Part shown: one piece after another, positions 46,901-58,850 of the stretch
How the letters are laid out: each line of letters starts with the position of its first letter
Position numbering within the stretch: position 1 is the stretch's first letter
Assembly: GCA_944472155.2 (NCBI GenBank)
Contig: OX235273.1
Coordinates: forward strand, 30,105,204-30,169,203
Direction: 5' to 3'
DNA length: 64,000 nucleotides
DNA from: Trichobilharzia szidati
Taxonomy: Eukaryota > Platyhelminthes > Trematoda > Strigeidida > Schistosomatidae
Translations under genes and position numbers: made by a program
The notes under the pieces: generated by a model
What the model was told of the DNA's origin: nothing
Seen by the model: only the letters and a program-made list of their open reading frames with translations
The model's database searches: none

Positions 46901-48423
46901 AAGCAGGATCAACATTGTTCAGTGAGCGAAGTGATATCTCACGGAAAGTAAGCTCGATCACTGCAACCAACCGTCCACAAATATGCTTACCTTGTGTACT
47001 CTCTTCTTCCGAATGACCTGCATTTATCGAAAAGACATGATTCACTTTCAAAGGAAAATATCCATGGAAATTTACCAAATCAAAAATAAACGCAAATTAG
47101 GTTGTACAATTCCTACAATCATTACACTTTTTCCAAAACAGTTTTAGATTTTAGGCATTGCAGAATACTTGAAGCATACACTTAAGCCTATTGATCCAGC
47201 TATGCGTGCTCACTTGAAATGAGTGGATCGTGTGTAGTTGTGGCTACTCCACAGAATCATACAACAAATAATTTGGATAATTCAAAGATCTCCGAAAGAA
47301 ACCAAAGCTTACTACGCGCTGTGCAAACATCATACTGCAGTCTTGTGACACAAAGAAACGCCCATCCCTTGATAGATTTTGAAAACTGAAAGTAGTGATT
47401 GTCATCTTGTAATATTCCGAGTAGCTTCCGTCGATGTCAAACATTTTATATTCCTTTTGAGAAGCAGCTGGAAATGTTACCTACTGATGATAATACTTCA
47501 ATTATCGAGCGATTTTGAGGTGAAAGATATCCACAAGTCAGTTGATTATCATCTCAATTGTGTGTGGTTCAAGCGTGAAGTTTGTAAAACACTTTTCTGA
47601 ATAATGTGTGAGTTAATATACACTTTCGAAAGAATCGAAAGTGCCTTGTTGGATGTTGTGAAGTGTAATTATGTGGGATAACAATTCATCCGATGACATA
47701 TGCTGAACACTTCCACGGAACTTCTGAGAATGTGGCAATACCAGTCCTCACTTACTAACTGTGCAGGTAGTGATGTTTCCATGATGCTCCAACAAGATAG
47801 TCATCAAGATTTTAGTCACTCATGTTACTGTTCACTACTTGACGACTGATGTATCGTTTTTACACAAAGGAATCAATAGTGGATATCTTGTGTTATCAAA
47901 CTTACTTGCTGGAGTTGAAGTTGTTGTGGTGCCTTAATTTCAAATGAAATATTTCCTGAGGTTATCTGTCAAATATCGTTTATTGAAGATAACTATAATA
48001 ATACAATTATTTGCATACTATGTAAGATTTATGCAGTGCATTTCCTTATTTCTGTTTCACAATCCCCGTACAATACAACCACTCAGGCATTACATATGTG
48101 GTTAAAAGTTCGAATTCGCAATCAAGTATGTGGTTGTTTACTCCTGAAGGCTCAGTTATAACTTCAGTTTCAAACGACCACCTTAATGTTAATATTGATA
48201 ACAGCACAAGTGGTTGGGTATTTATAACCTCCTGAGTCATCTGACAGTTTAAACCATGAAATTGACCCACAACAAAGAGCATTACTATCTACAGTCTAAT
48301 CATGATTATTATTATTATTCCTGTTTACTACCTGACCACTGATGAATCGTTTACACAAAAGACCGAATATTGAATATCTTGAGTGATCAAACTCACTTGT
48401 TGTTGTGGGAGCAAGTGTGGTGG
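43939..48423 (-). CDS. Micro-exon gene (MEG-like), central repeat exons; ends not identified
   Basis: Six minus-strand micro-exons between good splice sites: 48423-48397, 47932-47906, 47017-46991, 45218-45192, 44624-44592 and 43965-43939 (27, 27, 27, 27, 33 and 27 nt). Every exon is a multiple of three, starts with the last two bases of a codon and ends with the first base, and has no stop in that phase. Any exon can therefore be skipped without frame loss. The peptides are TTLAPTTT, TTTTSTPA, HSEEESTQ, SHSSNGDT, SLTNTDPAAT and ASTGKIDQ, joined by S, S, G, D and S at the junctions. The product is a Thr/Ser-rich, probably O-glycosylated secreted segment. Symmetrical micro-exons are known for schistosome MEG proteins, which vary by exon skipping. 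I cannot name the MEG family. The signal-peptide exon and the last exon were not found. Old RTE relics lie in the introns. Confidence 0.65.
44592..44624 (-). CDS. Micro-exon, 33 nt (SLTNTDPAAT)
   Basis: Strong acceptor with an all-T tract (ATTTTTTTTCAG) and donor CAA|GTAAGTTTGAT. An internal AG (after CAATACAG) could give a 15-nt alternative in the same phase. The donor side is shared with the 47906 and 48397 exons. Confidence 0.7.
45192..45218 (-). CDS. Micro-exon, 27 nt (SHSSNGDT)
   Basis: Acceptor TTTAAACATTAAG, donor ACAG|GTAAGTCAGCC. Same phase as the others. Confidence 0.6.
45470..46230 (+). repeat. Segmental repeat block B
   Basis: Landmark TATAAACGGTATATTACAAC at 45770, 6462 bases after that of block A. 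The 93-residue plus-strand frame at 45566-45847 is not kept in the other blocks and is rejected as a gene. Confidence 0.75.
46310..46610 (+). mobile_element. RTE fragment attached to block B
   Basis: Reads FKGSLNRPTPSTRREI, then a worn NVIKLLKAS and a stop-ridden continuation colinear with the fragment after block A, including a CGACTCAGCTCCTGTCTTGA-like end in both. Confidence 0.6.
46991..47017 (-). CDS. Micro-exon, 27 nt (HSEEESTQ)
   Basis: Acceptor TCGATAAATGCAG, donor CAAG|GTAAGCATATTTG. Acidic in contrast to the Thr-rich exons. Confidence 0.65.
47906..47932 (-). CDS. Micro-exon, 27 nt (TTTTSTPA)
   Basis: Acceptor CATTTGAAATTAAG, donor CAA|GTAAGTTTGAT. Paralogous to the 48397 exon, with similar introns on both sides. 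Confidence 0.7.
48397..48423 (-). CDS. Micro-exon, 27 nt (TTLAPTTT)
   Basis: Acceptor TTTTATTTGGAATTCAG, donor CAA|GTGAGTTTGAT. This is the most 5' of the six recognised exons. Confidence 0.7.
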
Positions 48424-51069
48424 CTGAATTCCAAATAAAATATTTTCTGTCAGATGTCATCTATTGAAGAAAACTATCATAATAAAATTATTTACATATC
48501 GTGTAAAATATGCTCAGTATACATCTTTATCATTTTGGGACAGAACATCTGTTTCTCAATTGCCATACTCTTCTAACAGCTGATTCTGATCATTCAATAT
48601 GATATTCACGGGGAATACCACATTTATACAACTTCTCGAGAGGAAGCTTAAAGTCTCATATTTCTGTTTGAAAGATGGTATGGAGTGATTGTTCCACATC
48701 GCTTATAATTAACCTTGGACTAGTGAACAGATGCTGGTATTGTGGCGAATTCAGGCGGCCTGAGAAAATCTGAAATACAAACACATTGTCGTGGATTTAT
48801 ATATTTATATATTTTTTTTATTTATATATTTATATTTATAGGCCAGAAAAAATACAAACGTTTTTAGTGATTCTATAAAAGGACAGTTTGTTTTCTTACC
48901 TGGTTCCGGTATTAGTTGAAAATTAATTTATGAGGAGTTAGCTAGTTTCATTAGGTTTAAGCTACTGAAGTAATAAATGGTCTCAATTACGATAATCACT
49001 ATAGTATCATTTGCTAAAATGGATGAGGAATTTACAAAGTCGAAAACGGTTAAGCAAATGTCTGGCAAATAGTTGTATTGCACATGTAATCTAGCTGCAT
49101 AAGTTATTCTTAAGAAATCATATTTCACACTCCATAGTGATTGTAGTATACAGCAGTTTAGTGATTTTTGTTGAGAAATATCAGTTGATTCTATCCTATT
49201 AGTTCAGCTATGAAGACTTAGCTATTTTTCGAAGTAGTTCTTTACAGATGGTGGTCTTTGTACAAACTAAACATGTTTAAGTGTGTTTAAGTGGAACACG
49301 AACTTGAATTAAGGAGCTGAGGATCCGAAATTGACATGAAGCTAATGATGTCAAAAATGAATGTTAGCTCGTAGACACATGTGAAGCTAACTGAATGTGG
49401 ATTCAGAGTGTCCTGTGCAACGGAGATTCGTCACTGATTACATATGTTCCGTTATGAAAGAAAGAATTCGAATAATAATGATAGCAACAGTCTTTCAAAA
49501 CGGTCATTTTGTGTCTGGGCACAGGTATTCATCATATCTGCTTTGATATTCATAAAATAAATTAAGTATTTCTATGTACTCCAAGACATAATTTCTCATA
49601 GTTCATATTCAAAGTGACTTATCATTACTTATAGGCCTTTAAGGTAGGAGTTGATTTAGCGGAATATTCTTCTTCATCTATGAGACATTTCGATACAGAA
49701 TAAAGAACTTGACTCAGACATTTTCTGCTGCACTGTGTTTAGAAATGGTTTCCGCCAGGCATGTGACACTTATCAGCGATACTTAACACTGTTTGTTTCG
49801 CTTACTCTGATATTTAGTGCAATACTCTACATCTAGACTTCTTGTGTAGAACAACCTAAGTCAATCTACTCAATCATCTTTCAGCGAAAACGTTGGTATG
49901 TCTATAAGTATCACCTCGACAGCAGACTTCTTGTGTAAGTCCCATGGTATCGTGTTACTTTGACTTTTTTATTATTACATCTACTATATTGCTGCAAAGA
50001 TGTGTTCGTAGTTGACAGGTGATTATTTTGAATATGTGTCATTGTTGTACTTCTCTGAATAAGATGAGCATGTAGTTAACACTTCAAAGTGTTAAGAAAA
50101 CAGTGAAATACTTTACTCACTCAGTTCCTTATTTTTCTGCTTTACTATTTTGTGACGAGAGAGTTTTAATTTATGGAAATTATGAAAGGAGAGGTTACAA
50201 TCAACGATTCATTTTATTTTAAACAAAAATGTAGTAGCTTCAACTGAGCATTCAGAAAACCTGAGTGTTTATCCTTCAGAGAAGCGTATATTCTTAGAAA
50301 GTTTGGAAGTAGATAAATACAGCGCTTGAGAAGTTGAGTATGTAACAAAAGTTTTTGGTGGTTGGAAAGCATTTTTTGACATAGGTGGACGGCGAATTGT
50401 TGTGACGTTCTTCCATCATTGAACTAATGGTATTCAAACTTCAAATCTGTTGACAGTAATCTACACATTCGTTCAAAGTAAAGGCACTTAATTTGCACGC
50501 TACGTGACTTTACGAATAATCTACCGGAAATCTGATCAAGAAGAAAAATATCACACAAAGTCTACAAACAAGAAGTAATGTACATTTTGCAAAATGACTT
50601 CAGTACAAGCGTAGTAATCTTGACTTCAGTTAAGCAAACTAATGAATTCCTCTTAAATTCACTTAAATTAACAATATTATATGAAGCGTTTCAGTAAGGT
50701 AGTTGAAGAGAACATTGCTAAACCCAATAATACATACTATTTTAAACTCAGGCCAATCCCAGTCAACAGAATTAAAATTGACTTACTCTCTCTCGCTACA
50801 GTGATGTAGTGCAACATTGAAACCAGTGAACAATGATAATTGCACGTATACTGAAATCAATGTTGAATATGTTTCATTTCCTCAACATCGGAATAACTAA
50901 ATGATATCAGTTGACTGTTTACTTCCATCATCGTTCAATTTTATGAAAAATACTGATATCATGAATAATATTGACAGATAGATGAAATTAACTGTTACTG
51001 ATATAGTATTCAATTAATTTGCATACCTAATCGATCTGAGAAATTCAGTATTTCAGAAAACGTTTTGAG
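48424..51069. other. Upstream side of the micro-exon gene, unassigned
   Basis: The first part (48450-48740) is colinear with 44640-44920. A TTTATATA low-complexity run lies at about 48798-48840. A donor-like CCAG|GTAAGAAAAC on the minus strand ends at about 48901 but has no proper acceptor. No signal-peptide exon was recognised, though it is expected on this side. Confidence 0.4.
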
Positions 51070-51300
51070 TGGAGTGGAGATAGTTAACTCATGACAAAAT
51101 GTAACGGAGAAAACAATTTCACTTGCTTAAGAGGATGGCAACAGCATTCACTTACAATGGAATGAAATACACCATGTTCAAAACACAATCTGTGCTATAC
51201 CAAATGCAAGCTGAACCAGATAAAAACTTTTCTGTGAACCAAGAAGTTTGTTAAAGCTACATCAAGTTTCACCATAAATACTTTTGTCAATAAATATTCT
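51070..51300 (+). repeat. Partial segmental repeat copy
   Basis: Matches the distal part of block C (51.9-52.3 kb) and of blocks A and B (ATGGAATGAAATACACCATG, then CAAATGCAAGCTGAACC). It is followed after 300 bases by block C itself. Confidence 0.6.
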
Positions 51301-51589
51301 TACTAAAATTTCTTAGTGTCATACATAAACGGTTCATGCACAATCGCGCCTGAAGACACTGAAAAATACTGATGCATTATTTCATCTTCACGAAGTTGTT
51401 CAATATGTATATTCCCTGTATGATTTAATATATACAATAGCAGAAATAAAAATATAAACATACATGTGTAATCTATATGAAGCCGAAATATTGAATTTGA
51501 CAAAATTAAGGCAAAATGAAGGATGAAAACAACTATAGCCAAAAAAGCAGCTAGAACTACGAAAAGCACTCAGAAAAATGACATGCGAC

Positions 51590-52350
51590 CGCGTTGTGGA
51601 ATATAATGTGCGCTTAAGCATAAACGGACTACTTCATAGGGCACAACAGGTTTCCTGTATGAGAATAAGCATAAAAGAAATAATTTGCGGTTTTCTAGCC
51701 ATTTCCTCAAGTTGTTACAGTCTGATCATAGATTTGCTTTCCTCGAAAAATGAAGCTGATGGATTCGAAAACCGGTGAGTTAATTGATAGTGAATAGTGC
51801 GCATCTAGGAGGAAGAAAATATCTGATGCTTTCAAGGCTCTAAAATTGGTGTTCCTGTGTGGCAAAATATAATTGTCGAATTACTTACATCATAAACGAC
51901 ATATTATAACGTGTAATTATAAAAAGTATTCGACAAGATCTGTGAGTAAAACTGTTTCTGAGAAGTGAAAGGCAACTCGAAGTCATTCCAGTGGTTATTT
52001 GGAATGTGAAAAACAAACTAAAATATATGGACAGGGACATGAGTTGATGATCAGAACTATTTAAATCGTGATAATATGAGAGAAACTGCTGAAATTCGCA
52101 TCACATTGACGATCAGGGCGAATTAACTTCCTAAGAAGGATTATGACAGTACTTATTGTTAACGAAATATTTTTCAGGTTTATAAAATTATGGAACACAA
52201 CACATTGTGTTCGAAACAAAATCCCTGGTTGTCCAAATGCAAGCTGACCTAGTAAGGATGGTTTTGTAGGAACCTCGGGTGTTGTCTGATTTATGTCAAG
52301 TTTTGTCATAAATACCTGTGTAAATTACTGTTGTTGATAAATTCTCCATG
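51590..52350 (+). repeat. Segmental repeat block C
   Basis: Landmark ATAAACGACATATTATAAC at 51892, 6122 bases after block B. More diverged than A and B. The hydrophobic minus-strand frame 51303-51569 in its flank lacks an ATG and is not conserved in block D. Confidence 0.7.
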
Positions 52351-52424
52351 TGATACATAATCATCCACAATGATTGTCTCTGGTAGAAGTGAAAGGAGAC
52401 AACAGGCACTTGAATCTAGCATAC

Positions 52425-52775
52425 CCTTCAACTCGTTCAGAAATACCACCACAACATTATTCCAACAGAAGTGGAAATCTTGAATATAATCAAGCTACTG
52501 AAAGCCACCAGAGTAGGTGTAACTCCTACTGTAGCACTGGAAAAGGGACCACAGACCAATGCAGATATCCTGACTCCAAGTTATATACCAAGGCGCCTCA
52601 TCTTGGAGACAATACAAGATGAACTTGATGCAGAACACCACCCAGAACAAGCTGGATTTAGGAAATGCACATCATGTGCCGATCAAATTACATCTCTAAT
52701 AATCGTCATTAAACAAAGCATACAGTCAAACCTCTATCTCAGCTACATCGACTTTGCGCTTTTCGATTAGTGCGC
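52425..52775 (+). mobile_element. RTE fragment attached to block C
   Basis: Reads EILNIIKLLKATRVGVTP and LILETIQDELDAEHHPEQAG, then FRKCTSCADQITSLIIVIKQ and NLYLSYIDFA, i.e. finger to palm of an RTE reverse transcriptase with an internal deletion. It lies at the same place as the fragments after blocks A and B. Confidence 0.75.
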
Positions 52776-53164
52776 CACATTCCCTTGGTTACACAAAACT
52801 CCTATTTCTCTGATTTTTCTGGCCAGGAAATTGTGGAATTTATTGCAATTCGTTTCCTTTTGAACATTAAATATGAAGATGCAATCTTGTTGACTATTTA
52901 TACTTGTAACTAACTGTTCGGGATCTTGTGACTATTTGACATTAAACAGTATCAATAATCATATATATTATTGGACTTACATGCCCAAGTAGACCGAAGT
53001 TATTGAGTCCCTTGTTTGCGTGTTATATACTGTCATTGAACTAGACAGTGATATTTTAGAAACGGTATTTTTACCGCCGCTTTCTCTGTTGAGATTTTTT
53101 CCGATTGCTTTAGTCCTTAGTTTCCTGATTTTGAGAAGAGCATCATAACTATGTAACCTATTCG

Positions 53165-56070
53165 TTTATATAACAGCCCCCTTTTCAGGAGTGAGGCTAG
53201 CAACCACACTGTGTGAAAAAAGCTGCTACGGAAAATTCAGTACGATAAGTCTCTTCGTTACAAAAGAAAAAGTCTGTATGGGGACACGGAACGCCGGCAA
53301 CATGTATGAGACTGTCAGAGCTGCCCAGATCGCAAACGAGATGATAAGGTATGATATTAAGGTACTGAGAATATATGAAAGCAGATGGAATGGGAGTGGG
53401 CTGACAAAATTTTCAAAAAGAGAGTCAGTGATCTACTCCTGTCACTACCACGAGCACACATACGCAATGAGTGGCTACCATGATGTCACCAACGGCAACG
53501 AAGGCTCTGATACAATAGGGGCAGTCTCACTCAGGTTAATGACCTCCAGATTCAACTCCAAAGGAAGGAAAGCGTCAGTTATACAATGCTATGCTCCCAC
53601 AAACAACGCAAACCTCGAAAAGAAAGAAGAGTTCTACATGCAACTACAAGCAACAATGGACAATATTGTAGTTGGTGACATTGAAATACTAATGGGAGAC
53701 ATGAACATCAAACTGGGACCACACAACACCATATGGAGGAACTGAAATTCAAATTGACTTCATCTCAATGCAGCTCAAGGATGTGGAGACGCAGCTTACT
53801 GGAAACAAAAGCAAGAAGAGGAGCAGACTTTGGTTCATACCACCATCTCGTACAAGGAACACTGCAAATCAAATTAAAAACTTCCAAAGAAACAGAAGCC
53901 ATAGATAGATCACAAGCAAAGTTCAGTGCTGAAAAACTGGAGGATCACGATACAAAGGAAATCTTCACCGCAATCCTGAGGAAAAAGTTGGAGACACAAG
54001 TCAATGCTGGAGAAGAGCTTAGAGTTGAAAAGCACTGTAACAGTAGTGTGGAGTCAAACCTGCATGGAAATTCTAGGCAGAAAGAAGAGACAGGACAAAC
54101 AGTGACTCACTACAGATATATAGAGGGAGAAGGATGGTGAAACGAAAGGTTGTCAAGTGCATTGACGAGCAACAAAAACAGGATTTGAATGCGAGCTAAA
54201 ATACATTCAACAAAAGAGTAAAAAAGAGTGCCAAGGAAGACAAAAGACACTATCATGAAACTATGGCAAGTGAAGTAGAACAAACTTCATGCAAAGGAGA
54301 CCTCGCAACACTCTGCGAAAAAGCTAGGTTCTTATCGGGGTGAAGTTCAACATAAAGTCAGTGAATGATGACATTGGAAAGTAAATCGCCAATGAGGTGG
54401 AGCAAAAAGAACACTGGGGTGAACACTTCAGAAGATTTCTCAATCGACCGCCACCTACAGCGCGCCCAATAATACCAAAATTGGAAGCAGAATCACCAGT
54501 GGACATCAACCCTCCGACGAGAACAGAAATCCTAAAGGCAATCAAGATGCTAAAAGCTGTAAAAGCTGCAGGACCAGACGGAATCCCAGCAGAAGCACTG
54601 AAAATAGACCCAGAGATATCAGTCGACTCGATGACACCATTACTGGAGAAGGTTTAATAAGAAGGCAGGGTACCTGCTGATTGTAAGAAAGGCTACCTAT
54701 TCAAACTGTCAAATAGAGGAGAATTAGGTCAATGCTAGAACTGGCGTGGAATTATACTCCTGTCCATCCCAAGCAAAATACTAAGCTGCATCATTCTGGA
54801 GAGAATCGAATACGCTCTAGATGAAAAACTTCGACGGGAACAGGCTGGATTCAGGAGCAACAAGTCATGCTTCGATCAAATCGCAACACTACTAATCATC
54901 ATTCAACAGAGCTTGGAATGGCAGTCAACTCTCTATCTCAACTGTATTGATTTTGAAAAAGTCCTCGACAGCGTTGATCGAGAGGTGATTTGGCAGCACC
55001 TCATCAAACAGTTGTACGATAATGCTGCATACCAAGTAATCCACAACGGAGAACTCATGAAATCCTTCGAAGTGAAGACGGGAGTCAGACAAGCAGGCTG
55101 CCTACTATCTCCAGTGATTTTCCTGATTGTGGTAGACTGGATAGTGCGACAGACAGCGGCGGGCAACGAGGAGACAGGCATAAAATGGATCCACACAAAA
55201 AACTTGGAGGATCTGGAATTCGACGATGATATATGTCTGATTTCCCACAAGCTGGAAGATGTGCAAGTGAATAGCAACAAGCTGGCAGGAGAAGCATCCA
55301 GAGAAGATAGGAAGGACTTCAGGTGAACATAGAGAAAACAGAGGTGATATAGACTCCTGACAAACAGCAACAGCAATAACAACTACAGACAACAATCAGT
55401 GTAAATGGGAGAAATCTGAAAGAAGCGACCTCCTTCACCTGCCTGGGAAGCATCGTTTCAACTCAAGACGGAACAGACGAGGATATCAAAGCAGCGAGTA
55501 TCGGGAAAGCAAGGCGATCCTTCATTTTTCTCAAGACTCTGTGGAGGTCAGCAGTACACAGCGTGGAAAACAAGATCAGTATTTTCAACTCTAGTGTGGA
55601 GTCAGTGCTAATATACTGACCAGAGACTTGGTGCGTTAAAAAAGGACACTTCGGACTAGCTACAGAAATCCATCAACAGCTGTCTTCGCCCAATTCTACT
55701 CAAGATCATATGCGGGCCAAAAAATATCAGCAATAGGGATCTCTAGGAGCGAACCAACCAACCCAGAAGGAAGAAACTGTGCAACAAATATGCAGGAAGA
55801 AATGGAGGTGAATCGGCCATACCCTGAGAAAACCATCAAGTTAGTGACATCACACGCCAGGCCATCGCTCTGGTTGGAGCTGAATGGGAAGCGGCGAGTC
55901 GGTCGTTTATAGGAAGGTGACATGAAGGAGGTAATATGACGAGGAGATGTAAGCATGTGGGCAGACGTGGTGCCAGGTGAAAATGTTCGCAGAGAACCGA
56001 AGGCAATGGAGACGTGCAGCTGAAGCCCAATGTTCCTGTAGGAACTAAAGGAAACAATAATTAGCACAAT
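53165..56070 (+). mobile_element. RTE/SR2-like retrotransposon, near full length, broken
   Basis: The only copy here with the N-terminal APE-type endonuclease (53191-53745). It shows GTRNAGNMYETV, VLRIYESRW (catalytic Glu region), VIQCYAPTNN and MGDMNIKLG (Asp/Asn motif). A linker frame follows at 53733-54140. Reverse transcriptase pieces are at 54397-54657 (KAIKMLKAVKAAGPDGI) and 54913-55326 (LYLNCIDFEKVLDSVDRE, GVRQAGCLLSP). The catalytic box reads LEFDDDICLIS, FDDD in place of FADD. The thumb (GSIVST) and C-terminal part follow, to an AGGAACTAAAGGAAACAATA tail. Several stops and frameshifts, plus a one-residue insertion in the RQGCLLSP motif, make it inactive. Confidence 0.88.
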
Positions 56071-56075
56071 AATAA

Positions 56076-57260
56076 ATCATATGCCGATCGAACACAGCAC
56101 AGAATGACAGTCGAATCTCTACCTCAACTTCATCGACTTCGAATAGGCCTTCGACAGACAGCCTTGACTGAGAAGTGATTTCGAAACTGATTCAGCGTTG
56201 TGTCGTACTCCAATTCTTTATCCAACTCATTCAACAACTATCGATATGACAATGCCACGATTCAGGAAGATGCACAACAGAAAACTCAGCGATGCATTTG
56301 AAGTTGAGTCAGAAGTAGGACCACATCCTGTTCTCATTGATGCAATTCCTGAATCCTTTGCTTTAGATTACGCTTCGTTTTGTGCTTTGAGAAATTGGAG
56401 AATGGAATATTTTTTAACGATAATAGGAATGTGAATGATCTATATTTCGTTTGTAAATCATCTCTCGTTATTTTCGAACAAACGTGAAGATTTGCAGGCG
56501 AAACCTGACAAACTGGCAGCAAATAAATCGACGACAGATCTCCAGGTTAACTGAGATTAGACGAAGGTGATGAAGATAAACAACCAGAAACAGCAACAAC
56601 AACCAGCATCAATCACCATCAATAAGAGAAAATTTCAAAATGAGGTTAATCCCGACACATATCTAGGCAGCCTGGTTTCAACCACAGGAATTTGGAACAG
56701 ATAAAGAAATCAAAGCTTGAATCGGAAGGGCAAGACACAACTTCACCAACCTTAAACAGGTTTGGAAATATTCTGCACCCAGCCAGCATAAATAACGAGA
56801 ATCAGAACACGAATGTGAAGTCTATGACTTCTATGCGGGTCAAAAACTTGCAATGCGTTTCACGATAAGGATTCCCAGCAAGTTACAGTATTTTGTTTGC
56901 AGTGACCTTCGCAGCATAGTGAAGAGCAGATAGCTGAGTGGCAAGTAACTCTGCAGTGATACAAATCAATCAAGAGCCGATCGCTCAACAAATATGCAGG
57001 AGAAAATTGAGGTGGATTGACCATGCACACTCTGAGGAGGCCGTTGATTGACATTGCGAGTCTGGCCCTCGAGTTGAACCTGAACAGGAAACGAGTTAGG
57101 CGGTTTTCCTGTGATGACATGGATGGGATCGTGCGAGGAGGAGATGAGAGACTATTGGCAATCCACGGCCCAGCTAAAGAATACCTCAGAGAATAGCATT
57201 AGGTAAAGAAGTGTTGTTTAAGCCCCACGATCTACTTGGAACACAAGGGAACAATAATAG
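56076..57260 (+). mobile_element. Second RTE-like copy, strongly decayed
   Basis: Starts in the palm (EWQSNLYLNFIDF then a stop and AFDR) and loses the catalytic box. It keeps a Gln-rich stretch, a worn thumb (YLGSLVSTTGI) and RWIDHAHSEEAVD-like C-terminal sequence, and ends near CCACGATCTACTTGGAACAC. It directly follows the previous element in the same orientation and resembles the copy at 10.4-11.3 kb more than its neighbour. Confidence 0.65.
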
Positions 57261-57479
57261 TTACTGTATACTGAGAATAACTCTTAACTCTCTTTTCATC
57301 TTTCTGAAGTTATTTGTTATGCATGTGAACTGTGTGACATATTATGTGCCAGAGAAGATTTAAAATTTTAAATAAACTGCCGCCTTTCAAATGTATTCAA
57401 AGTATGATAACAAAATAATAAGCATATGCGCAGTTCAAAATGTGAAATATACTTAGAAAAATGAATTACTTCTGGTTAT

Positions 57480-57790
57480 GGGATAAAATGTGTCCTTAAA
57501 CATGAGCCGGATTACTTCATACTGCATAACAGTTATCCTGTATGAGATTAAGCGTAAGGGAAATAGTGTGCAGCTTCCTGGTCATGTTCTCATCTCCTCT
57601 TATTCTAGTAATATATATGCTTTACTCTCGAAATGAAGGTGATGGTTTCAAAGCCTGATAAATTGATAGGTAGTGTGCATCTAGGAATAAGCAATTATTT
57701 GGTTGTTTGCTTCTCTCAGTGGTTATCGAATCTGATGAAAAATATTTTTCAAATTATTTACTTTATAAACGGCATATTGCCGCGTGTATC
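57480..57790 (+). repeat. Segmental repeat block D (partial)
   Basis: Landmark TATAAACGGCATATTGCCGC at 57764, 5872 bases after block C. Homology ends soon after the landmark, so the RTE relic is not present. Confidence 0.65.
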
Positions 57791-58589
57791 CTTTGTTAAT
57801 GTTTGACAGATATCTCGTGGAGGAATTGCAAATATATTTAATATTCCCAAAATATCCAAGGTCATAGGCTTAAAAGTAAACAACTGAAATATCTCCATAC
57901 GTTAGTATGAAGCTTAACGGTTTTATTCGAAACCCCGCGCATAAATATATCTGATTTCTGAGAATTCCAGCGTCTATTTGGTCAACATTTTGAGAATTTT
58001 GGACAAGTGAAATGCTTTTCTTATATAGTCAGTGGCTAATTAGAACTTATGGTGGCTATTTCTATAAGTTGTTCATTTTATCTGGAAAACAGTTTCACAT
58101 GATTACATGGGCTACGAATTATCAGCCTCTTAATCATTTAAAAATATACTTCAAGCGAGAAAATTATTGGACAGATGAGAATCACTATCAAGCTAGGTAA
58201 AATTGAAATACGTGATATAAATGGCCTAGATACATTCTATGGCTGAATGTCATTTACTGTAATATACAACAATCCAAGGTTCCAGTGTATCCGCAAAGCA
58301 AACATTTACCTTGCATTGATGAAATAAATGCTGCCGATAGGCATATGGTATCACCGGATGTTCCTTCTTTGAGTAAAGAATATCTGTTATTCATGAGTTC
58401 ATGTTAAATCAGATAACATAGAAACTTTCGTAAAAGAGACAATTAAAGGAAACGATATTCAGATGTACACCCATTGCGTGACTAAAATCTAGTGATGTGA
58501 TTTATAACCATAAGGTGAGAAATTGCACAGAGTCTCATTTCATAAAAGGCTTCAAGGTGAACATGGACAATTACTGATTGAACGAGACG
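57791..58589. other. Intergenic; faint RNase H-like frame
   Basis: The 62-residue frame at 58012-58200 (GKQFHMITWATNYQPLNHLK) faintly resembles the TDHKPL strand of LTR-retrotransposon RNase H. It fits the Gypsy-like pieces downstream but is too weak alone. Confidence 0.25.
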
Positions 58590-58850
58590 ACCTTCAGTCT
58601 TCTTTTATGCTAGAGATAAGCGAATGGTCCCTCTATTGTTTGTGGTATAAACTGGTAGACTGTTGAACTCCGCAGACACCTCAAATGTGACCACTCATCT
58701 AATGCTTTGCAATCGAAGAATTCTCAAGTTCTACATTCAGTTCCATAAATGATATGGGGAAGAGGACATGGTGCATAACAAATATCAGCCAAACAAAAGT
58801 CAACCTGACTTGAGCAGGTAGGTGGATGCGAAATTCCTTTTGTAAAGCTT
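58590..58850 (+). mobile_element. Gypsy-like reverse transcriptase scrap (faint)
   Basis: Colinear at DNA level with 60180-60450, which carries a clearer reverse transcriptase reading. Here the matching stretch reads TWCITNISQTKVNLT and a stop. Confidence 0.35.

Noticed and set aside
48882..48928. Micro-exon ending CCAG before GTAAGA
   Set aside because: Good donor, but no AG acceptor within a sensible distance.
51303..51569. Hydrophobic minus-strand frame as the signal-peptide exon of the micro-exon gene
   Set aside because: It begins at GTG right after a stop, has no ATG, and the homologous part of block D does not keep the frame.
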